Shown here: positions 10,255 through 19,257 of the stretch, one piece after another
Numbering within the stretch: the stretch's first letter is position 1
Layout of the letters: every line of letters starts with the position of its first letter
Source: Mycolicibacterium sp. HK-90
Lineage (GTDB): Bacteria; Actinomycetota; Actinomycetes; Mycobacteriales; Mycobacteriaceae
Assembly: GCF_030486405.1 (NCBI RefSeq)
Contig: NZ_CP129613.1
Span: forward strand, 4,774,001-4,838,000
Reading direction: 5' to 3'
DNA length: 64,000 nt
Made by a program: the position numbers and the translations under genes
The notes under the pieces: model-generated
Told to the model about the DNA's origin: nothing
The model's input: only the letters and a program-made list of their open reading frames with translations
Database searches by the model: none

Positions 10255-10875
10255 ATGGAACTGCTGACCGGCTTCGGCCTGGCCACCGCGGCGGGGCTGA
10301 ACGCCTACATCCCGTTGCTGGCCCTGGGTCTGCTGTCCCGGTTCACCGCGCTCGTGTCGTTGCCGCCGGGGTGGGCTTGGCTGGAGAACGGCTGGGTGAT
10401 GGCGATCGTCGCGGTGCTGCTGATCGTCGAGGTCGTCGCCGACAAGGTGCCCGCGCTCGATTCCGTCAACGACGCCATCCAGACGTTCGTGCGCCCGACC
10501 GCGGGCGGCATCGTCTTCGGGTCGGGCACCGCGTCCCAGACCGCCGCCGTCGCCGACCCGGGCGCGTTCGCCCAGTCCGGCCAATGGATTCCGGTCGCGA
10601 TCGGTGCCGTCACGGCCCTGGTGGTGTCGTTGACCAAGTCGACGGTGCGTCCTGCGGCCAACGTCGCCACGGCCGGCGTCGCCGCCCCGGTGCTGTCCAC
10701 GGTCGAGGACGTCACCAGCGTGGGGCTGGTGTTCGTGGCGATCCTGTTGCCGATCCTGGTGCTCGTCGTGTTGCTGGCCCTGGTCTGGGGCGCGTTCCGG
10801 CTGTGGCGGTGGCGCAAACGACGGGCCGACTCGAAGGCCGTGCCGCAGCGTGCCGCGGTAGACCCCTGGGAGTGA
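10255..10875 (+). CDS. DUF4126 membrane protein
   Basis: 206 aa with hydrophobic segments near residues 5-30, 45-62, 110-135 and 155-180, and a basic C-terminal tail (RLWRWRKRRADSK). The pattern, including GLATAAGLNAYIPLL at the N-terminus, matches the DUF4126 family of unknown function. It lies 46 bp after the acyltransferase in the same direction and may be co-expressed. It is convergent with glgC, leaving 15 bp. No catalytic motif is evident. Confidence 0.75.
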   Translation: MELLTGFGLATAAGLNAYIPLLALGLLSRFTALVSLPPGWAWLENGWVMAIVAVLLIVEVVADKVPALDSVNDAIQTFVRPTAGGIVFGSGTASQTAAVADPGAFAQSGQWIPVAIGAVTALVVSLTKSTVRPAANVATAGVAAPVLSTVEDVTSVGLVFVAILLPILVLVVLLALVWGAFRLWRWRKRRADSKAVPQRAAVDPWE

Positions 10876-10890
10876 CGCCGGGACGGCGGG

Positions 10891-12105
10891 TCAGATCCAG
10901 ACGCCCTTGCCGACGGCCACCACCCCGCCCGCGCTGATCGCGAACCGCTCACGGTCCTTGTCGAGGTCCACGCCCACCATCTCGCCCGGACCCACCACCA
11001 CGTTCTTGTCGAGGATCGCGTGGCGCACCACGGCGCCGCGGCCGATGCGGACACCCGGCATCAGCACGCTGCCCTCCACGATGGCGCCGTCGTCGATCAC
11101 CACGTTGGACGACAACACCGAATTGCGTACCGAGGCCGCCGAAATGATGCTGCCGGCGCCCACCACCGACTCCTGCGCCGAACCGCCGTTGACGAATTTG
11201 GCCGGGGCCAGGTTCTCGGACTCACCGCGGATCGGCCAGCGCTTGTTGTACAGGTTGAACACCGGGTGGACCGAGACCAGGTCCATGTGCGCGTCGTAGA
11301 ACGCGTCGAGGGTTCCGACGTCACGCCAGTACCCGTGGTCGCGTTCGGTGGCCCCGGGGACCTCGTTGTTGTTGAAGTCGTAGACCGACGCCATCCCGTC
11401 GGACACCAACCGCGGAATGATGTCGCCGCCCATGTCGTGGTCGGAGTGGTCGTCGTCGGCGTCGGCGCGGATCGCGTCGATCAGCACCTTGGTGGTGAAG
11501 ATGTAGTTGCCCATCGACACGAACGTCTGCTCGGGATCGTCGGGTGTCCCCGGCGGGTCCGCCGGTTTCTCGACGAACTCGCGGATGCGCCCGGAGTCGT
11601 CGGCATCGATGCACCCGAACGCGCTGGCCTCCGCACGCGGCACCCGGATACCCGCCACGGTGGCGCCGGCGCCGCTGTCGATGTGGAACCGCAGCATCTG
11701 CTCGGGATCCATGCGGTACACGTGGTCCGCGCCGAAGATGATGATGTAGTCCGGATCCTCGTCGTAGATCAGGTTCAGCGACTGATAGATCGCGTCCGCC
11801 GAACCGGTGTACCAGCGTGGCCCGAGCCGCTGCTGGGCCGGCACCGGGGTGATGTACTCACCGGCCAGGCCGGACAGCCGCCAGTTCTGGCTGATGTGAC
11901 GGTCCAGGGAATGCGACTTGTATTGCGTCAGAACGCAGATGCGTAGGTACCGGGCATTCACCAGATTCGACAACACGAAGTCGATCAACCGGTAGGCGCC
12001 GCCGAAGGGAACTGCCGGCTTGGCCCGATCCGCCGTCAACGGGTACAGCCGTTTGCCCTCTCCCCCGGCCAGAACGATGCCCAGCACATGTGGCAACTCC
12101 CTCAT
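10891..12105 (-). CDS. glgC: Glucose-1-phosphate adenylyltransferase (ADP-glucose synthase)
   Basis: Makes ADP-glucose from ATP and glucose-1-phosphate, the donor for glycogen and, via GlgM, maltose-1-phosphate. 404 aa, the same length as M. tuberculosis GlgC (Rv1213). The nucleotide loop [20 protein letters not shown] is near the N-terminus, FVEKP marks the sugar site, and the C-terminal third is a left-handed beta-helix of hexapeptide repeats. The ATG at 12105 lies 7 nt after TAGGTT on the minus strand (leaderless); an in-frame extension toward 12186 would cross the shared promoter and is rejected. Divergent from glgM. Confidence 0.96.
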   Translation of the reverse strand: MRELPHVLGIVLAGGEGKRLYPLTADRAKPAVPFGGAYRLIDFVLSNLVNARYLRICVLTQYKSHSLDRHISQNWRLSGLAGEYITPVPAQQRLGPRWYTGSADAIYQSLNLIYDEDPDYIIIFGADHVYRMDPEQMLRFHIDSGAGATVAGIRVPRAEASAFGCIDADDSGRIREFVEKPADPPGTPDDPEQTFVSMGNYIFTTKVLIDAIRADADDDHSDHDMGGDIIPRLVSDGMASVYDFNNNEVPGATERDHGYWRDVGTLDAFYDAHMDLVSVHPVFNLYNKRWPIRGESENLAPAKFVNGGSAQESVVGAGSIISAASVRNSVLSSNVVIDDGAIVEGSVLMPGVRIGRGAVVRHAILDKNVVVGPGEMVGVDLDKDRERFAISAGGVVAVGKGVWI

Positions 12106-12112
12106 GGCTCCA

Positions 12113-12206
12113 AACCTATCCGCCAACCAGCAGCGCGGCCAGCCAATGGCAACACAAGTGTCCGGGCGTGTGGCTGTACCCACCACGACCTACTACCGTC
12201 TCGGAT
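12113..12206. promoter_or_regulatory. Divergent leaderless promoters of glgC and glgM
   Basis: Minus strand: TAGGTT (12118-12113), then 7 nt and the glgC ATG. Plus strand: TACCGT (12194-12199), then 7 nt and the glgM ATG at 12207. Both starts are therefore predicted to be leaderless, and the whole control region is about 100 bp. Confidence 0.6.
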
Positions 12207-13376
12207 ATGCGGGTGGCCATGATGACTCGGGAATATCCACCCGAGGTGTACGGCGGTGCCGGTGTGCATGTCACCGAACTCGTCGCGCAACTGCGCGAGC
12301 TGTGCGAAGTGGACGTCCACTGCATGGGCGCCCCGCGCGACGGCGCCTTCGTCGCACAGCCCGATCCGGCCCTGCGGGGCGCCAACGCGGCGCTGTCGAC
12401 GTTGTCCGCCGACCTCAACATGGTCAACTCCGCCGAGCAGGCCACGGTGGTGCACTCGCACACCTGGTACGCCGGGATGGCCGGGCACCTCACCGCGCTG
12501 CTGTACGGCATCCCGCACGTGCTGACCGCGCATTCGCTGGAACCGCTGCGGCCCTGGAAGGCCGAGCAGCTCGGCGGGGGCTACCGGGTGTCGTCCTGGG
12601 TGGAGCGCACCGCGATCGAGGCCGCCGACGCGGTGATCGCGGTGAGCTCGGGGATGCGCGACGACGTGCTGCGCACCTATCCGGCGCTCGACCCCAACCG
12701 GGTGCACGTGGTGCGCAACGGCATCGACACCGACGTTTGGTACCCGACACCGCCACCGCCGGCCGACGGCGATTCGGTGCTCGCCGAGCTCGGGGTCGAT
12801 CTGAGCCGCCCGATCGTGGCCTTCGTCGGACGGATCACGCGGCAGAAGGGGGTGGCACACCTGGTGGCCGCGGCCCACCGGTTCAGCCCCGAGGTGCAAC
12901 TGGTGTTGTGCGCCGGCGCGCCGGACACCCCCGAGATCGCCGCCGAGGTGTCCGCGGCGGTGGCCGAGCTGGCCCGGGCCCGCACCGGCGTGTTCTGGGT
13001 GCGCGAAATGCTGCCGATCAACAAGATCCGCGAAATACTCTCCGCCGCAACAGTTTTCGTGTGCCCGTCAGTCTACGAACCGTTGGGAATCGTGAACCTG
13101 GAAGCGATGGCGTGCTCAACGGCCGTGGTCGCCTCCGACGTCGGCGGTATCCCCGAGGTCGTCGCCGACCGGCAGACCGGGCTGCTGGTGCACTACGACG
13201 CCAACGACCCACGCTTCTTCGAGCTGCGCCTGGCCGACGCGGTCAACTCACTCGTGGCCGAGCCCGAGACCGCCCGCGCGTACGGCGAGGCCGGGCGCCG
13301 ACGCTGCATTGCGGAGTTCTCCTGGGCACACATCGCCGAACAGACCCTGGAGATATACCGCAAGGTGTCCACCTGA
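12207..13376 (+). CDS. glgM: Alpha-maltose-1-phosphate synthase (glycosyltransferase family 4)
   Basis: GT4 enzyme of 389 aa matching Rv1212c, first called glycogen synthase GlgA and later shown in M. tuberculosis to join ADP-glucose and glucose-1-phosphate into maltose-1-phosphate for the GlgE pathway. N-terminal YGGAGVHV forms the donor loop, VGRITRQKG opens the second Rossmann domain and PSVYEPLGIVNLEAM is the E-x7-E signature. The ATG at 12207 follows TACCGT by 7 nt and removes a longer GTG-initiated frame from 12090. It is divergent from glgC, which supplies its substrate. A hairpin covers its stop codon. Confidence 0.93.
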   Translation: MRVAMMTREYPPEVYGGAGVHVTELVAQLRELCEVDVHCMGAPRDGAFVAQPDPALRGANAALSTLSADLNMVNSAEQATVVHSHTWYAGMAGHLTALLYGIPHVLTAHSLEPLRPWKAEQLGGGYRVSSWVERTAIEAADAVIAVSSGMRDDVLRTYPALDPNRVHVVRNGIDTDVWYPTPPPPADGDSVLAELGVDLSRPIVAFVGRITRQKGVAHLVAAAHRFSPEVQLVLCAGAPDTPEIAAEVSAAVAELARARTGVFWVREMLPINKIREILSAATVFVCPSVYEPLGIVNLEAMACSTAVVASDVGGIPEVVADRQTGLLVHYDANDPRFFELRLADAVNSLVAEPETARAYGEAGRRRCIAEFSWAHIAEQTLEIYRKVST

Positions 13377-13390
13377 GCGGACACCTTGCG
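13359..13390. terminator. 12-bp hairpin across the glgM stop codon
   Basis: CGCAAGGTGTCC (13359-13370) and GGACACCTTGCG (13379-13390) are perfect inverted repeats with an 8-nt loop holding the glgM TGA. There is no T tract. It lies between convergent glgM and the DUF3117 gene (stop at 13397), so it can end transcription from both sides. Confidence 0.75.
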
Positions 13391-13396
13391 AGTCGA

Positions 13397-13564
13397 TCAG
13401 CTCGTGACGGCCCTGAGCTCGTCGCCGAGAGCAGCAGCCTCATCGGGCGTCAGCTCGACAACCAGGCGACCACCGCCTTCCAGCGGTACTCGCATCACGA
13501 TTCCTCGCCCCTCTTTGGTTGCTTCCAATGGACCGTCACCGGTCCGGGGCTTCATCGCCGCCAT
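13397..13564 (-). CDS. DUF3117 small protein (Rv1211 type)
   Basis: 55-aa protein beginning MAAMKPRTGDGPLEATKEGR and ending with an acidic/alanine segment, VELTPDEAAALGDELRAVTS. It matches the short, highly conserved actinobacterial DUF3117 family, for which I know no function. A GGAGGGAG ribosome site stands 8 nt before the ATG. It lies between tag and glgM, as in M. tuberculosis, so the place is conserved. The middle section, GRGIVMRVPLEGGGRLVVEL, looks like a compact beta hairpin. Confidence 0.88.
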   Translation of the reverse strand: MAAMKPRTGDGPLEATKEGRGIVMRVPLEGGGRLVVELTPDEAAALGDELRAVTS

Positions 13565-13727
13565 CGAGTGCTCCCTCCAACTGAGCCAACCCGCTTCAGC
13601 GGGCCAGGTTGGGGCCGAAGCCGTCCACTCGTTGACGGCACCCGGCGCTGAACTGCAACTGAACTTCCCCTATTGTTCCTTATCCGCGGTGGTGGTTGTG
13701 CAAAGACCCATCGGATAACGACCGGAG

Positions 13728-14309
13728 TCACATTTGGGTGGCCACCGGCACCCAGCAGGACACGACGTGATCGTCGACCATCCCGGTGGCCTGCATCAGC
13801 GCATATGCCGTGGTAGGACCCACGAATTTGAATCCACGCCGCTTGAGCTCCTTGGCCATCGCCGTCGACTCCGGCGTAACCGCAGGTACCTGATCCAGGT
13901 CAGCGGGCCGCGGACGAGCCTTCGGGGCGAACGACCACAACAACTCGCCGAGGTCGACATCGAGATCGGCCACCGCCCGGGCGTTGGAGATGGTGGCGAG
14001 GATCTTGGCCCGGTTGCGCACGATGCCGGCGTCGGCCATCAACCGCTCGACGTCGGCGTCGGTATACCGCGCGACCGCGGCCGCATCGAATCCGTCGAAC
14101 GCAGCCCGGAAGTTCTCCCGTTTCCGCAGGATGGTCAGCCAGCTCAACCCGCTCTGGAAGGCCTCGAGGCTGATCCGCTCGAACAGCGCGCCAGAATCCC
14201 GCAGCGGCCGGCCCCACTCGGTGTCGTGATAGTCGCGGTAGATGGTGTCGCCCGGGCCGTCGACCGCCCAGCCACAGCGGATGCGGCCGTCCTCGGCGGT
14301 GCCGCTCAT
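13728..14309 (-). CDS. tag: DNA-3-methyladenine glycosylase I
   Basis: Base-excision repair enzyme that removes 3-methyladenine from alkylated DNA. 193 aa, the usual length. The zinc-snap ligands of the family are present: Cys12 in RCGWA, His28 in DYHDTEWG, and His181 and Cys185 in HVVSCW. The start overlaps the stop of the upstream DivIVA-domain gene by 4 bp (ATGA), so the two are translationally coupled, matching Rv1209-Rv1210. Confidence 0.95.
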   Translation of the reverse strand: MSGTAEDGRIRCGWAVDGPGDTIYRDYHDTEWGRPLRDSGALFERISLEAFQSGLSWLTILRKRENFRAAFDGFDAAAVARYTDADVERLMADAGIVRNRAKILATISNARAVADLDVDLGELLWSFAPKARPRPADLDQVPAVTPESTAMAKELKRRGFKFVGPTTAYALMQATGMVDDHVVSCWVPVATQM

Positions 14310-14689
14310 GACTCCTCCGAGGTGCGGAGCTCCCCGGCGGTGGCCGACACCTCCTCGTCGTCCTCGTCGAGGTCATCCGCGATGTCGTCGTCGGGCACGC
14401 CGTAGGCCGCGCGCACGGCGGCCAGCTCGCCCCGCACCGAGTCGAGTTCACGGCCAAGACGATCCAGCACCCAGTCCACCTCGCTGGTCTTGTATCCCCG
14501 CATGACCTGGGCGAACTTGAGGGCATCCACGTCAGCACCGGTGACGCCCGAGGCGGGCAGCACCGTCGCAGTGGTGCCCCGCGGCAGCGGCGGCAAGGTC
14601 TCGCCCCGGCCGAAGATGACGCTGCCCAGGCCGAACAGCACCGTGGCCACCAGAACCAGCACCACGAGGTACAGCAGTATCAGTGTCAC
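14306..14689 (-). CDS. DivIVA-domain membrane protein (Rv1209 type)
   Basis: 127 aa. One N-terminal membrane helix (about 3-27) is followed by a short linker and a DivIVA-like segment, FAQVMRGYKTSEVDWVLDRL, then a coiled coil and a very acidic tail (DDDIADDLDEDDEE). DivIVA domains bind curved membranes or poles and recruit envelope-growth proteins; the partner here is unknown. Coupled to tag by a 4-bp overlap. In M. tuberculosis this gene directly follows gpgS; here a lipoprotein gene on the opposite strand separates them. Confidence 0.82.
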   Translation of the reverse strand: MTLILLYLVVLVLVATVLFGLGSVIFGRGETLPPLPRGTTATVLPASGVTGADVDALKFAQVMRGYKTSEVDWVLDRLGRELDSVRGELAAVRAAYGVPDDDIADDLDEDDEEVSATAGELRTSEES

Positions 14690-14789
14690 GCCCTCGATAC
14701 TGCCTCACCCGGCTGACACCTGGCGCGACCTGGCCCGCCGGTGGTTACGTGGGTGACAGACCGACAGTTCCCAGGAAAGGTGGATCCCG

Positions 14790-15401
14790 ATGCTTGGCAA
14801 CAGCACGCCGGCAACAGCAATCCTGCGTACGGCCGGAGCCGCGACTGTGATGGCAGCAGTCGTCGCCTGCGGCGGAGGCGAATCCCCTACGGCGTCCAGC
14901 CCGGAACCACAGGACGGGACCACCACCGCGGCGCCGGCCGCTCCCGCACCCACGTCGGTGCAGCCGTCGGCCGGCGACAACTCCGCGCTGCTCGCGGCCG
15001 CTGACACCGCCCGCGGCGCCGTACCGGACAGCACCGTCTACGCGATCGACAGCGAGCGCAACGGCACGCAATGGGAGGTCCAGGTCATCACCGCCGACGG
15101 CGTCAAGCACGAAGCCGAGATCTCGGCGGATGGCGCCACGATCCTGAACGGCCCGATCGCCAAACCGGACGATCCCGAGGATGTCGCCGAGCACCGCAAC
15201 CACCTCCAGGCAGCCAAGCTCGACTTCCGCGCGGCGGTCGACGCGGTCACCAAGGCCGTCGACGGCCGGATCACCGAACTCGGCCTCGACGACCGCGACG
15301 GCGGCACCGTGGTGTGGGAAGCCGACGTGATCGACTCGTCGAACGCGCTTCACGACGTCAGCATCGACGCGGCCACGGGCGCCGTCGTCGCCAAGAACTA
15401 G
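14790..15401 (+). CDS. PepSY-like lipoprotein
   Basis: 203 aa with a lipoprotein signal: a hydrophobic stretch ends in MAAVVAC, with the lipid-modified Cys at 27, then GGGES and a Pro/Ala/Thr-rich linker. Residues about 65-200 contain two repeats of the form VYAIDSERNGTQWEVQVITADG and GTVVWEADVIDSSNALHDVSID, typical of tandem PepSY domains, which are often linked to inhibition of proteases. The ribosome site is AGGAAAGG. It is transcribed against gpgS and the DivIVA gene and breaks the M. tuberculosis gene order, so it is a lineage-specific insertion or was lost from M. tuberculosis. Confidence 0.85.
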   Translation: MLGNSTPATAILRTAGAATVMAAVVACGGGESPTASSPEPQDGTTTAAPAAPAPTSVQPSAGDNSALLAAADTARGAVPDSTVYAIDSERNGTQWEVQVITADGVKHEAEISADGATILNGPIAKPDDPEDVAEHRNHLQAAKLDFRAAVDAVTKAVDGRITELGLDDRDGGTVVWEADVIDSSNALHDVSIDAATGAVVAKN

Positions 15402-15407
15402 ATCGAA

Positions 15408-15429
15408 CGGCCGCCGCTCAGCGCGGCCG
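15408..15429. terminator. GC hairpin between convergent lipoprotein gene and gpgS
   Basis: CGGCCGC (15408-15414) pairs with GCGGCCG (15423-15429) over an 8-nt loop. It overlaps the last codons of gpgS and follows the lipoprotein stop by 6 bp. There is no T tract. Confidence 0.45.
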
Positions 15430-16371
15430 CAACGTCATCATGGGCGGCCGGTCGGCCAGCGACACCGACGACACCCGCGGGGAGAAGTCGTCCCCGTCGG
15501 CGAAGAACTGCGTCAGCCCCACCCCGGAATCGGCGATCCCGCAGCGCGACAACAGGGTGGCGATGACCTGGCGGCTCATCGAGGCCAGCTCGGTCAACGG
15601 CCGGTTGCGGTGCGCCCGCACCCCCAGGTTCACCTGGGCGATGGCATCCAGACCCAACCGGTCGTAGGTGTCGACCAGCAGGCCGATCTCCACGCCGTAG
15701 CCGGGCGCGAACGGCACCGAGGTGAGCAACTCACGGGTGCCCGCGTACTCGCCGCCCAGCGGCTGCAACACGCAGTTCAGCTCGGGCCGCAGCGAGGCCA
15801 GCAGTGGGCGTGCCACCAGCTCGGTGACGCGCCCGCCGCCGTTGGCGTCCTCGGCACCGCTGACCTTGAGCGGGCGCCGGTAGAAACCCTTGACCAGGTG
15901 CACACCGTCGGCGGTGAGCAGCGGGCCCAGCAACTTCGGGACGAACATCGGGTCGGGATCGATCAGGTCGGAGTCGACGAACGCGATGATGTCGCCGGTG
16001 GTGGCCGCCAGCGACCGCCACAGCACCTCGCCCTTGCCGGGCTGGGGTGCGATCTCGGGCAGCGCCGTCTCCCGGCTGATCACCCGGGCTCCGGCGGCGA
16101 CCGCGCGGATCTCGGTGTCGTCGGTGGAGCCCGAATCGAGCACGATCAACTCGTCGACCAGCCCGCCCAGCAGCGGGGTGATGGTCTCGACGACGGATCC
16201 GACGGTCTCTTCTTCGTTCAGGGCAGGCAGCACTACCGAGACCGTGCGACCGGCCTTGGCAGCCTCCAGTTCGGCCACGGTCCACGTCGGCCGGTTCCAA
16301 CTGTGGTCGGTCAGCCAGCGGTGTCCGACAACGCCATCGTTGACGGTCAGTTCAGGTAGCAGGTCTGTCAT
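15418..16371 (-). CDS. gpgS: Glucosyl-3-phosphoglycerate synthase
   Basis: GT-A glycosyltransferase that joins UDP-glucose and 3-phosphoglycerate, the first step toward methylglucose lipopolysaccharide, which modulates fatty-acid synthesis. 317 aa against about 324 in M. tuberculosis (Rv1208). The nucleotide fold begins VVLPALNEE (47-54), the metal-binding DSD is at 133-135, and PFAPGYGVEIGLL and NLGVRAHRNRPL form the acceptor site. The ATG at 16371 overlaps the folP2 stop by 4 bp (ATGA), which fixes the start and ties expression to folP2. Confidence 0.95.
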   Translation of the reverse strand: MTDLLPELTVNDGVVGHRWLTDHSWNRPTWTVAELEAAKAGRTVSVVLPALNEEETVGSVVETITPLLGGLVDELIVLDSGSTDDTEIRAVAAGARVISRETALPEIAPQPGKGEVLWRSLAATTGDIIAFVDSDLIDPDPMFVPKLLGPLLTADGVHLVKGFYRRPLKVSGAEDANGGGRVTELVARPLLASLRPELNCVLQPLGGEYAGTRELLTSVPFAPGYGVEIGLLVDTYDRLGLDAIAQVNLGVRAHRNRPLTELASMSRQVIATLLSRCGIADSGVGLTQFFADGDDFSPRVSSVSLADRPPMMTLRPR

Positions 16372-17255
16372 GCCAGTCCCCTCACTGTTCGTGCGGGTGC
16401 CCGCACTCCCTGGATCGACGCGACCATCTCCAGGACGCGCCGTGTGGGTCCGACTTCGTGTACCCGGAACATGGCGGCTCCATCCGCGGCGGCCAAGGCA
16501 GTCGCGGCCAGGGTGCCCTCCAGGCGTTCGGTCAGCTCCACACCCAGAGTCTCCCCGACGAAATCCTTGTTGCTCAGCGCCATCAGGACCGGCCATCCGG
16601 TCTTAACAAGATCTTTTACGTGGCGCAACAAACTAAGACCGTGATGAGTGTTTTTGCCGAAATCGTGGGTCGGGTCGATCAGGATCCGGTCGGCGGGCAC
16701 ACCCGTTGCCACGGCGCGTTCGGCAGCGGCGGTCACCTCGGCGATGACGTCGTCGACGACGCCGCGTTCGGTGATCCCGTAGTTGACGCGGAACGGCCGG
16801 GTGCGCGGTACCGCGCCCCCGGTGTGCGAGCACACCAGGCCGGCGCCGAATTCGGCCGCGACTTCGGGCAGCGCCGGATCGGCGCCCGCCCAGGTGTCGT
16901 TGATCAGGTCGGCCCCGGCCGCGCAGGCCTGTTTGGCCACCGCGGCGCGCCAGGTGTCGACGCTGATCAGTTGATCGGGATAGGTGCTGCGCAGCCATTC
17001 GATGAACGGCACGACGCGGGCGATCTCCTCGTCGGCGTCGACCGTGCTGCCCGGACCCGCCTTGACCCCACCGACGTCGATCACGTCGGCGCCCTCGTCG
17101 ATCACCCGGGCCGCCGCGGATTTGGCGGCGTCGTCGCTGAAGGTGGCGCCGCGGTCGTAGAACGAGTCCGGGGTGCGGTTGACGATGGCCATGATCAGCG
17201 CACGGTCAGCCGAGACCGGGCGCCCGCAGAACAGGCCGTTGAACGTCGACAACAC
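16368..17255 (-). CDS. folP2: Dihydropteroate synthase homologue FolP2
   Basis: TIM-barrel pterin-binding protein, about 295 aa from the GTG at 17255. The family block MAIVNRTPDSFYD is at about 22-34, ADVIDVGG follows, and DLINDTW and SNKDFVGETLG are also present. M. tuberculosis FolP2 (Rv1207) resembles dihydropteroate synthase but is reported to lack that activity, so folate synthesis should not be assumed. The start is uncertain: GTG 17255 or TTG 17252 lie next to a GGAGG, and an ATG at 17303 would add 16 unconserved residues. Coupled to gpgS by a 4-bp overlap, hinting at a role in methylglucose lipopolysaccharide synthesis or its control. Confidence 0.9.
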   Translation of the reverse strand: MLSTFNGLFCGRPVSADRALIMAIVNRTPDSFYDRGATFSDDAAKSAAARVIDEGADVIDVGGVKAGPGSTVDADEEIARVVPFIEWLRSTYPDQLISVDTWRAAVAKQACAAGADLINDTWAGADPALPEVAAEFGAGLVCSHTGGAVPRTRPFRVNYGITERGVVDDVIAEVTAAAERAVATGVPADRILIDPTHDFGKNTHHGLSLLRHVKDLVKTGWPVLMALSNKDFVGETLGVELTERLEGTLAATALAAADGAAMFRVHEVGPTRRVLEMVASIQGVRAPARTVRGLA

Positions 17256-17385
17256 GCCTCCATAGTGCCTGGTGCGGCATCCGCGCCAACATTGGCGCCG
17301 CATCCGCGCCGTTTTCTACCGGGGGTCGTGGCCCGTGCTGTGGACGACCCAGGTGTAGAAATCGGCGCGGGAGTTGTGCGCCCGT

Positions 17386-19164
17386 CTACTTGGGCCGCTT
17401 CCCGGCCGCCACTTCGTCGGCGTATTCGGGATAGAACGGCACGTACCCCTCGTCCCGGCCGGCCAGCACGTAGAGCGGGTCTGACACGTCCGACCCGTAG
17501 CCCTGCTTGCGTAGATCGACCTTCTGGCTCTTGAACGTCGAGGTGTGCGCCAGTTCGGTGACGACCCGGACGAACAGCGGCACGGCGTAGGCCGGCAGGT
17601 GACCGTAGAACGCATCGGCGATGGCCTTGCCGTCGAATTCCTGGTCGGCCTTGAGCTGGACGGCGGCCATTCCGGCCCGGCCCCCGGCTCCGGGCACCTC
17701 GACACCGAACACCGTGCACTCCTCGATGGCCGGGTTTCCGGCGAGCGCAGCCTCGACCTCGGTGGTGGCCACGTTCTCGCCCTTCCAGCGGAAGGTGTCG
17801 CCGAGGCGGTCGGCGAACGCCGCGTGACCCAGGCCCTGCGAGCGCATCAGGTCGCCGGTGTTGAACCAGACGTCGCCGTCCTTGAACGCGTCGCGCACCA
17901 GCTTCTTCTCGCTGGCGGCCTTGTCGGTGTAGCCGTCGAACGGCTGCAGCGCGTTGATCTTGGACAGCATGAGGCCCGGCTGGCCACGCTTGACCTTGCG
18001 CAGCCGGCCGTCGGCGCCACGCGCGGGTTCGCCGCTGTCCGCGTCGTATTCGACGAACGCGACCGGGCTCGGGCAGATGCCGGTGGACTTCGAGACGTTG
18101 AAGACGTTGACGAAGGCGGTGTTGCCTTCGCTGGCGGCGTAGAACTCGCACACCCGCGGGATGCCGAACCGCTGGGTGAACTCGTCCCAGATCGCCGGGC
18201 GCAACCCATTGCCGACGATGACGCGGACCTTGTGGGCGCGATCGGTGGGCTTGGGCGGCTGGTTGAGCAGGTATCCGCAGATCTCGCCGATGTAGACGAA
18301 CGCGGTGGCGCCGTAGCCGATGACGTCGTCCCAGAATCGCGAGGCCGAGAACGACTTGCCCAGGGCCAGGGCCGCACCCGAGTTCAGCGCCGAACCGACG
18401 GAGACCGTCAGCGCGTTGTTGTGGTACAGCGGCAGGCAGCAGTACAGGGTGTCGTCGCTGTGCAGCCGCAGCCCGAGGCCGCCGAATCCGGCCAGCGCGC
18501 GCAGCCAGCGGTAGTGCGTCATGACGCTGGCCTTGGGCATGCCGGTGGTACCCGAGGTGAAGATGTAGAAGGCCTTGTCCTTGGCCAGTACGGCCGATGC
18601 GCTGGCCGGGTTGGTGGTCGGCGCGGTGGCCGCGAGCCGGCGCAGCTCCTCGACCGTGATCAGGCCGTTGGCCTTCGCCTCGCATTCGACGATGGGATCG
18701 ATCAGGTCGGTCTCGGCGACCACCGCGGTGGCGTCGAGCAACCCGATGCTGTGGGCCAGCACCTTGCCGCGCTGGTGATAGTTCAGCATGCCGGCGACGG
18801 CGCCGCACTTGACGATCGCCAGCATCAGCAACACGGCGTCGGGCGAATTGCGCAGCATCACCCCGACGACGTCGCCATGGCCGACGCCCTTGGCGGCCAG
18901 GACGGCCGCGTAACGGTTGACGGTCTCGTTGGCCTCGCGGTAGGTGATCCGCTCGTCACCGAACTTGAGGAAAATCCGGTCGGCGTGCTGTGCGGCCCGT
19001 TCCTGGAACACCTTGCCGATCGAGGTCTTCGCGCTGGGCCGGGCCATCACACCGGTCAGCACTCCCCGCACGATGACCGGCGCATCCATCAGGAGACCGG
19101 GTACCTGGCTGGCGAGGTCGAGTAGGCCGACGCTGCTCCTGGTGCCCGATTTCTGTTCGGTCAT
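17386..19164 (-). CDS. fadD6: Long-chain fatty acyl-CoA synthetase FadD6
   Basis: Very-long-chain acyl-CoA synthetase/fatty-acid transport family, 592 aa against about 597 in M. tuberculosis (Rv1206). The AMP-binding P-loop FTSGTTGMPK is at residues 202-211, FYAASEGN and WFNTGDLM are the adenylation motifs, and FRWKGENVATTEVE is the family lysine region. A GGGGGA site precedes the ATG at 19164. A hydrophobic N-terminal segment may hold it at the membrane. A likely operator (GGTAAC-4-GTTACC) lies upstream at 19235-19250. Confidence 0.94.
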   Translation of the reverse strand: MTEQKSGTRSSVGLLDLASQVPGLLMDAPVIVRGVLTGVMARPSAKTSIGKVFQERAAQHADRIFLKFGDERITYREANETVNRYAAVLAAKGVGHGDVVGVMLRNSPDAVLLMLAIVKCGAVAGMLNYHQRGKVLAHSIGLLDATAVVAETDLIDPIVECEAKANGLITVEELRRLAATAPTTNPASASAVLAKDKAFYIFTSGTTGMPKASVMTHYRWLRALAGFGGLGLRLHSDDTLYCCLPLYHNNALTVSVGSALNSGAALALGKSFSASRFWDDVIGYGATAFVYIGEICGYLLNQPPKPTDRAHKVRVIVGNGLRPAIWDEFTQRFGIPRVCEFYAASEGNTAFVNVFNVSKSTGICPSPVAFVEYDADSGEPARGADGRLRKVKRGQPGLMLSKINALQPFDGYTDKAASEKKLVRDAFKDGDVWFNTGDLMRSQGLGHAAFADRLGDTFRWKGENVATTEVEAALAGNPAIEECTVFGVEVPGAGGRAGMAAVQLKADQEFDGKAIADAFYGHLPAYAVPLFVRVVTELAHTSTFKSQKVDLRKQGYGSDVSDPLYVLAGRDEGYVPFYPEYADEVAAGKRPK

Positions 19165-19234
19165 GCGGTGTCCCCCTGCGCGTTGTTGTGGGTCACGAGA
19201 TGGCGCCCGTGTGGGCAACACCTTAAACCGCGCT

Positions 19235-19250
19235 GGTAACCACCGTTACC
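19235..19250. promoter_or_regulatory. Inverted repeat upstream of fadD6
   Basis: GGTAAC (19235-19240) and GTTACC (19245-19250) are perfect 6-bp arms around CACC. The site is 70 bp upstream of fadD6, between it and the LOG gene, where an operator for a fatty-acid regulator would be expected. No adjacent regulator gene identifies the protein. Confidence 0.55.
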
Positions 19251-19257
19251 GCCGGTA

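Noticed and set aside
17545..19125. 526-codon plus-strand frame
   Set aside because: Shadow of fadD6, whose adenylation motifs are clear on the other strand.
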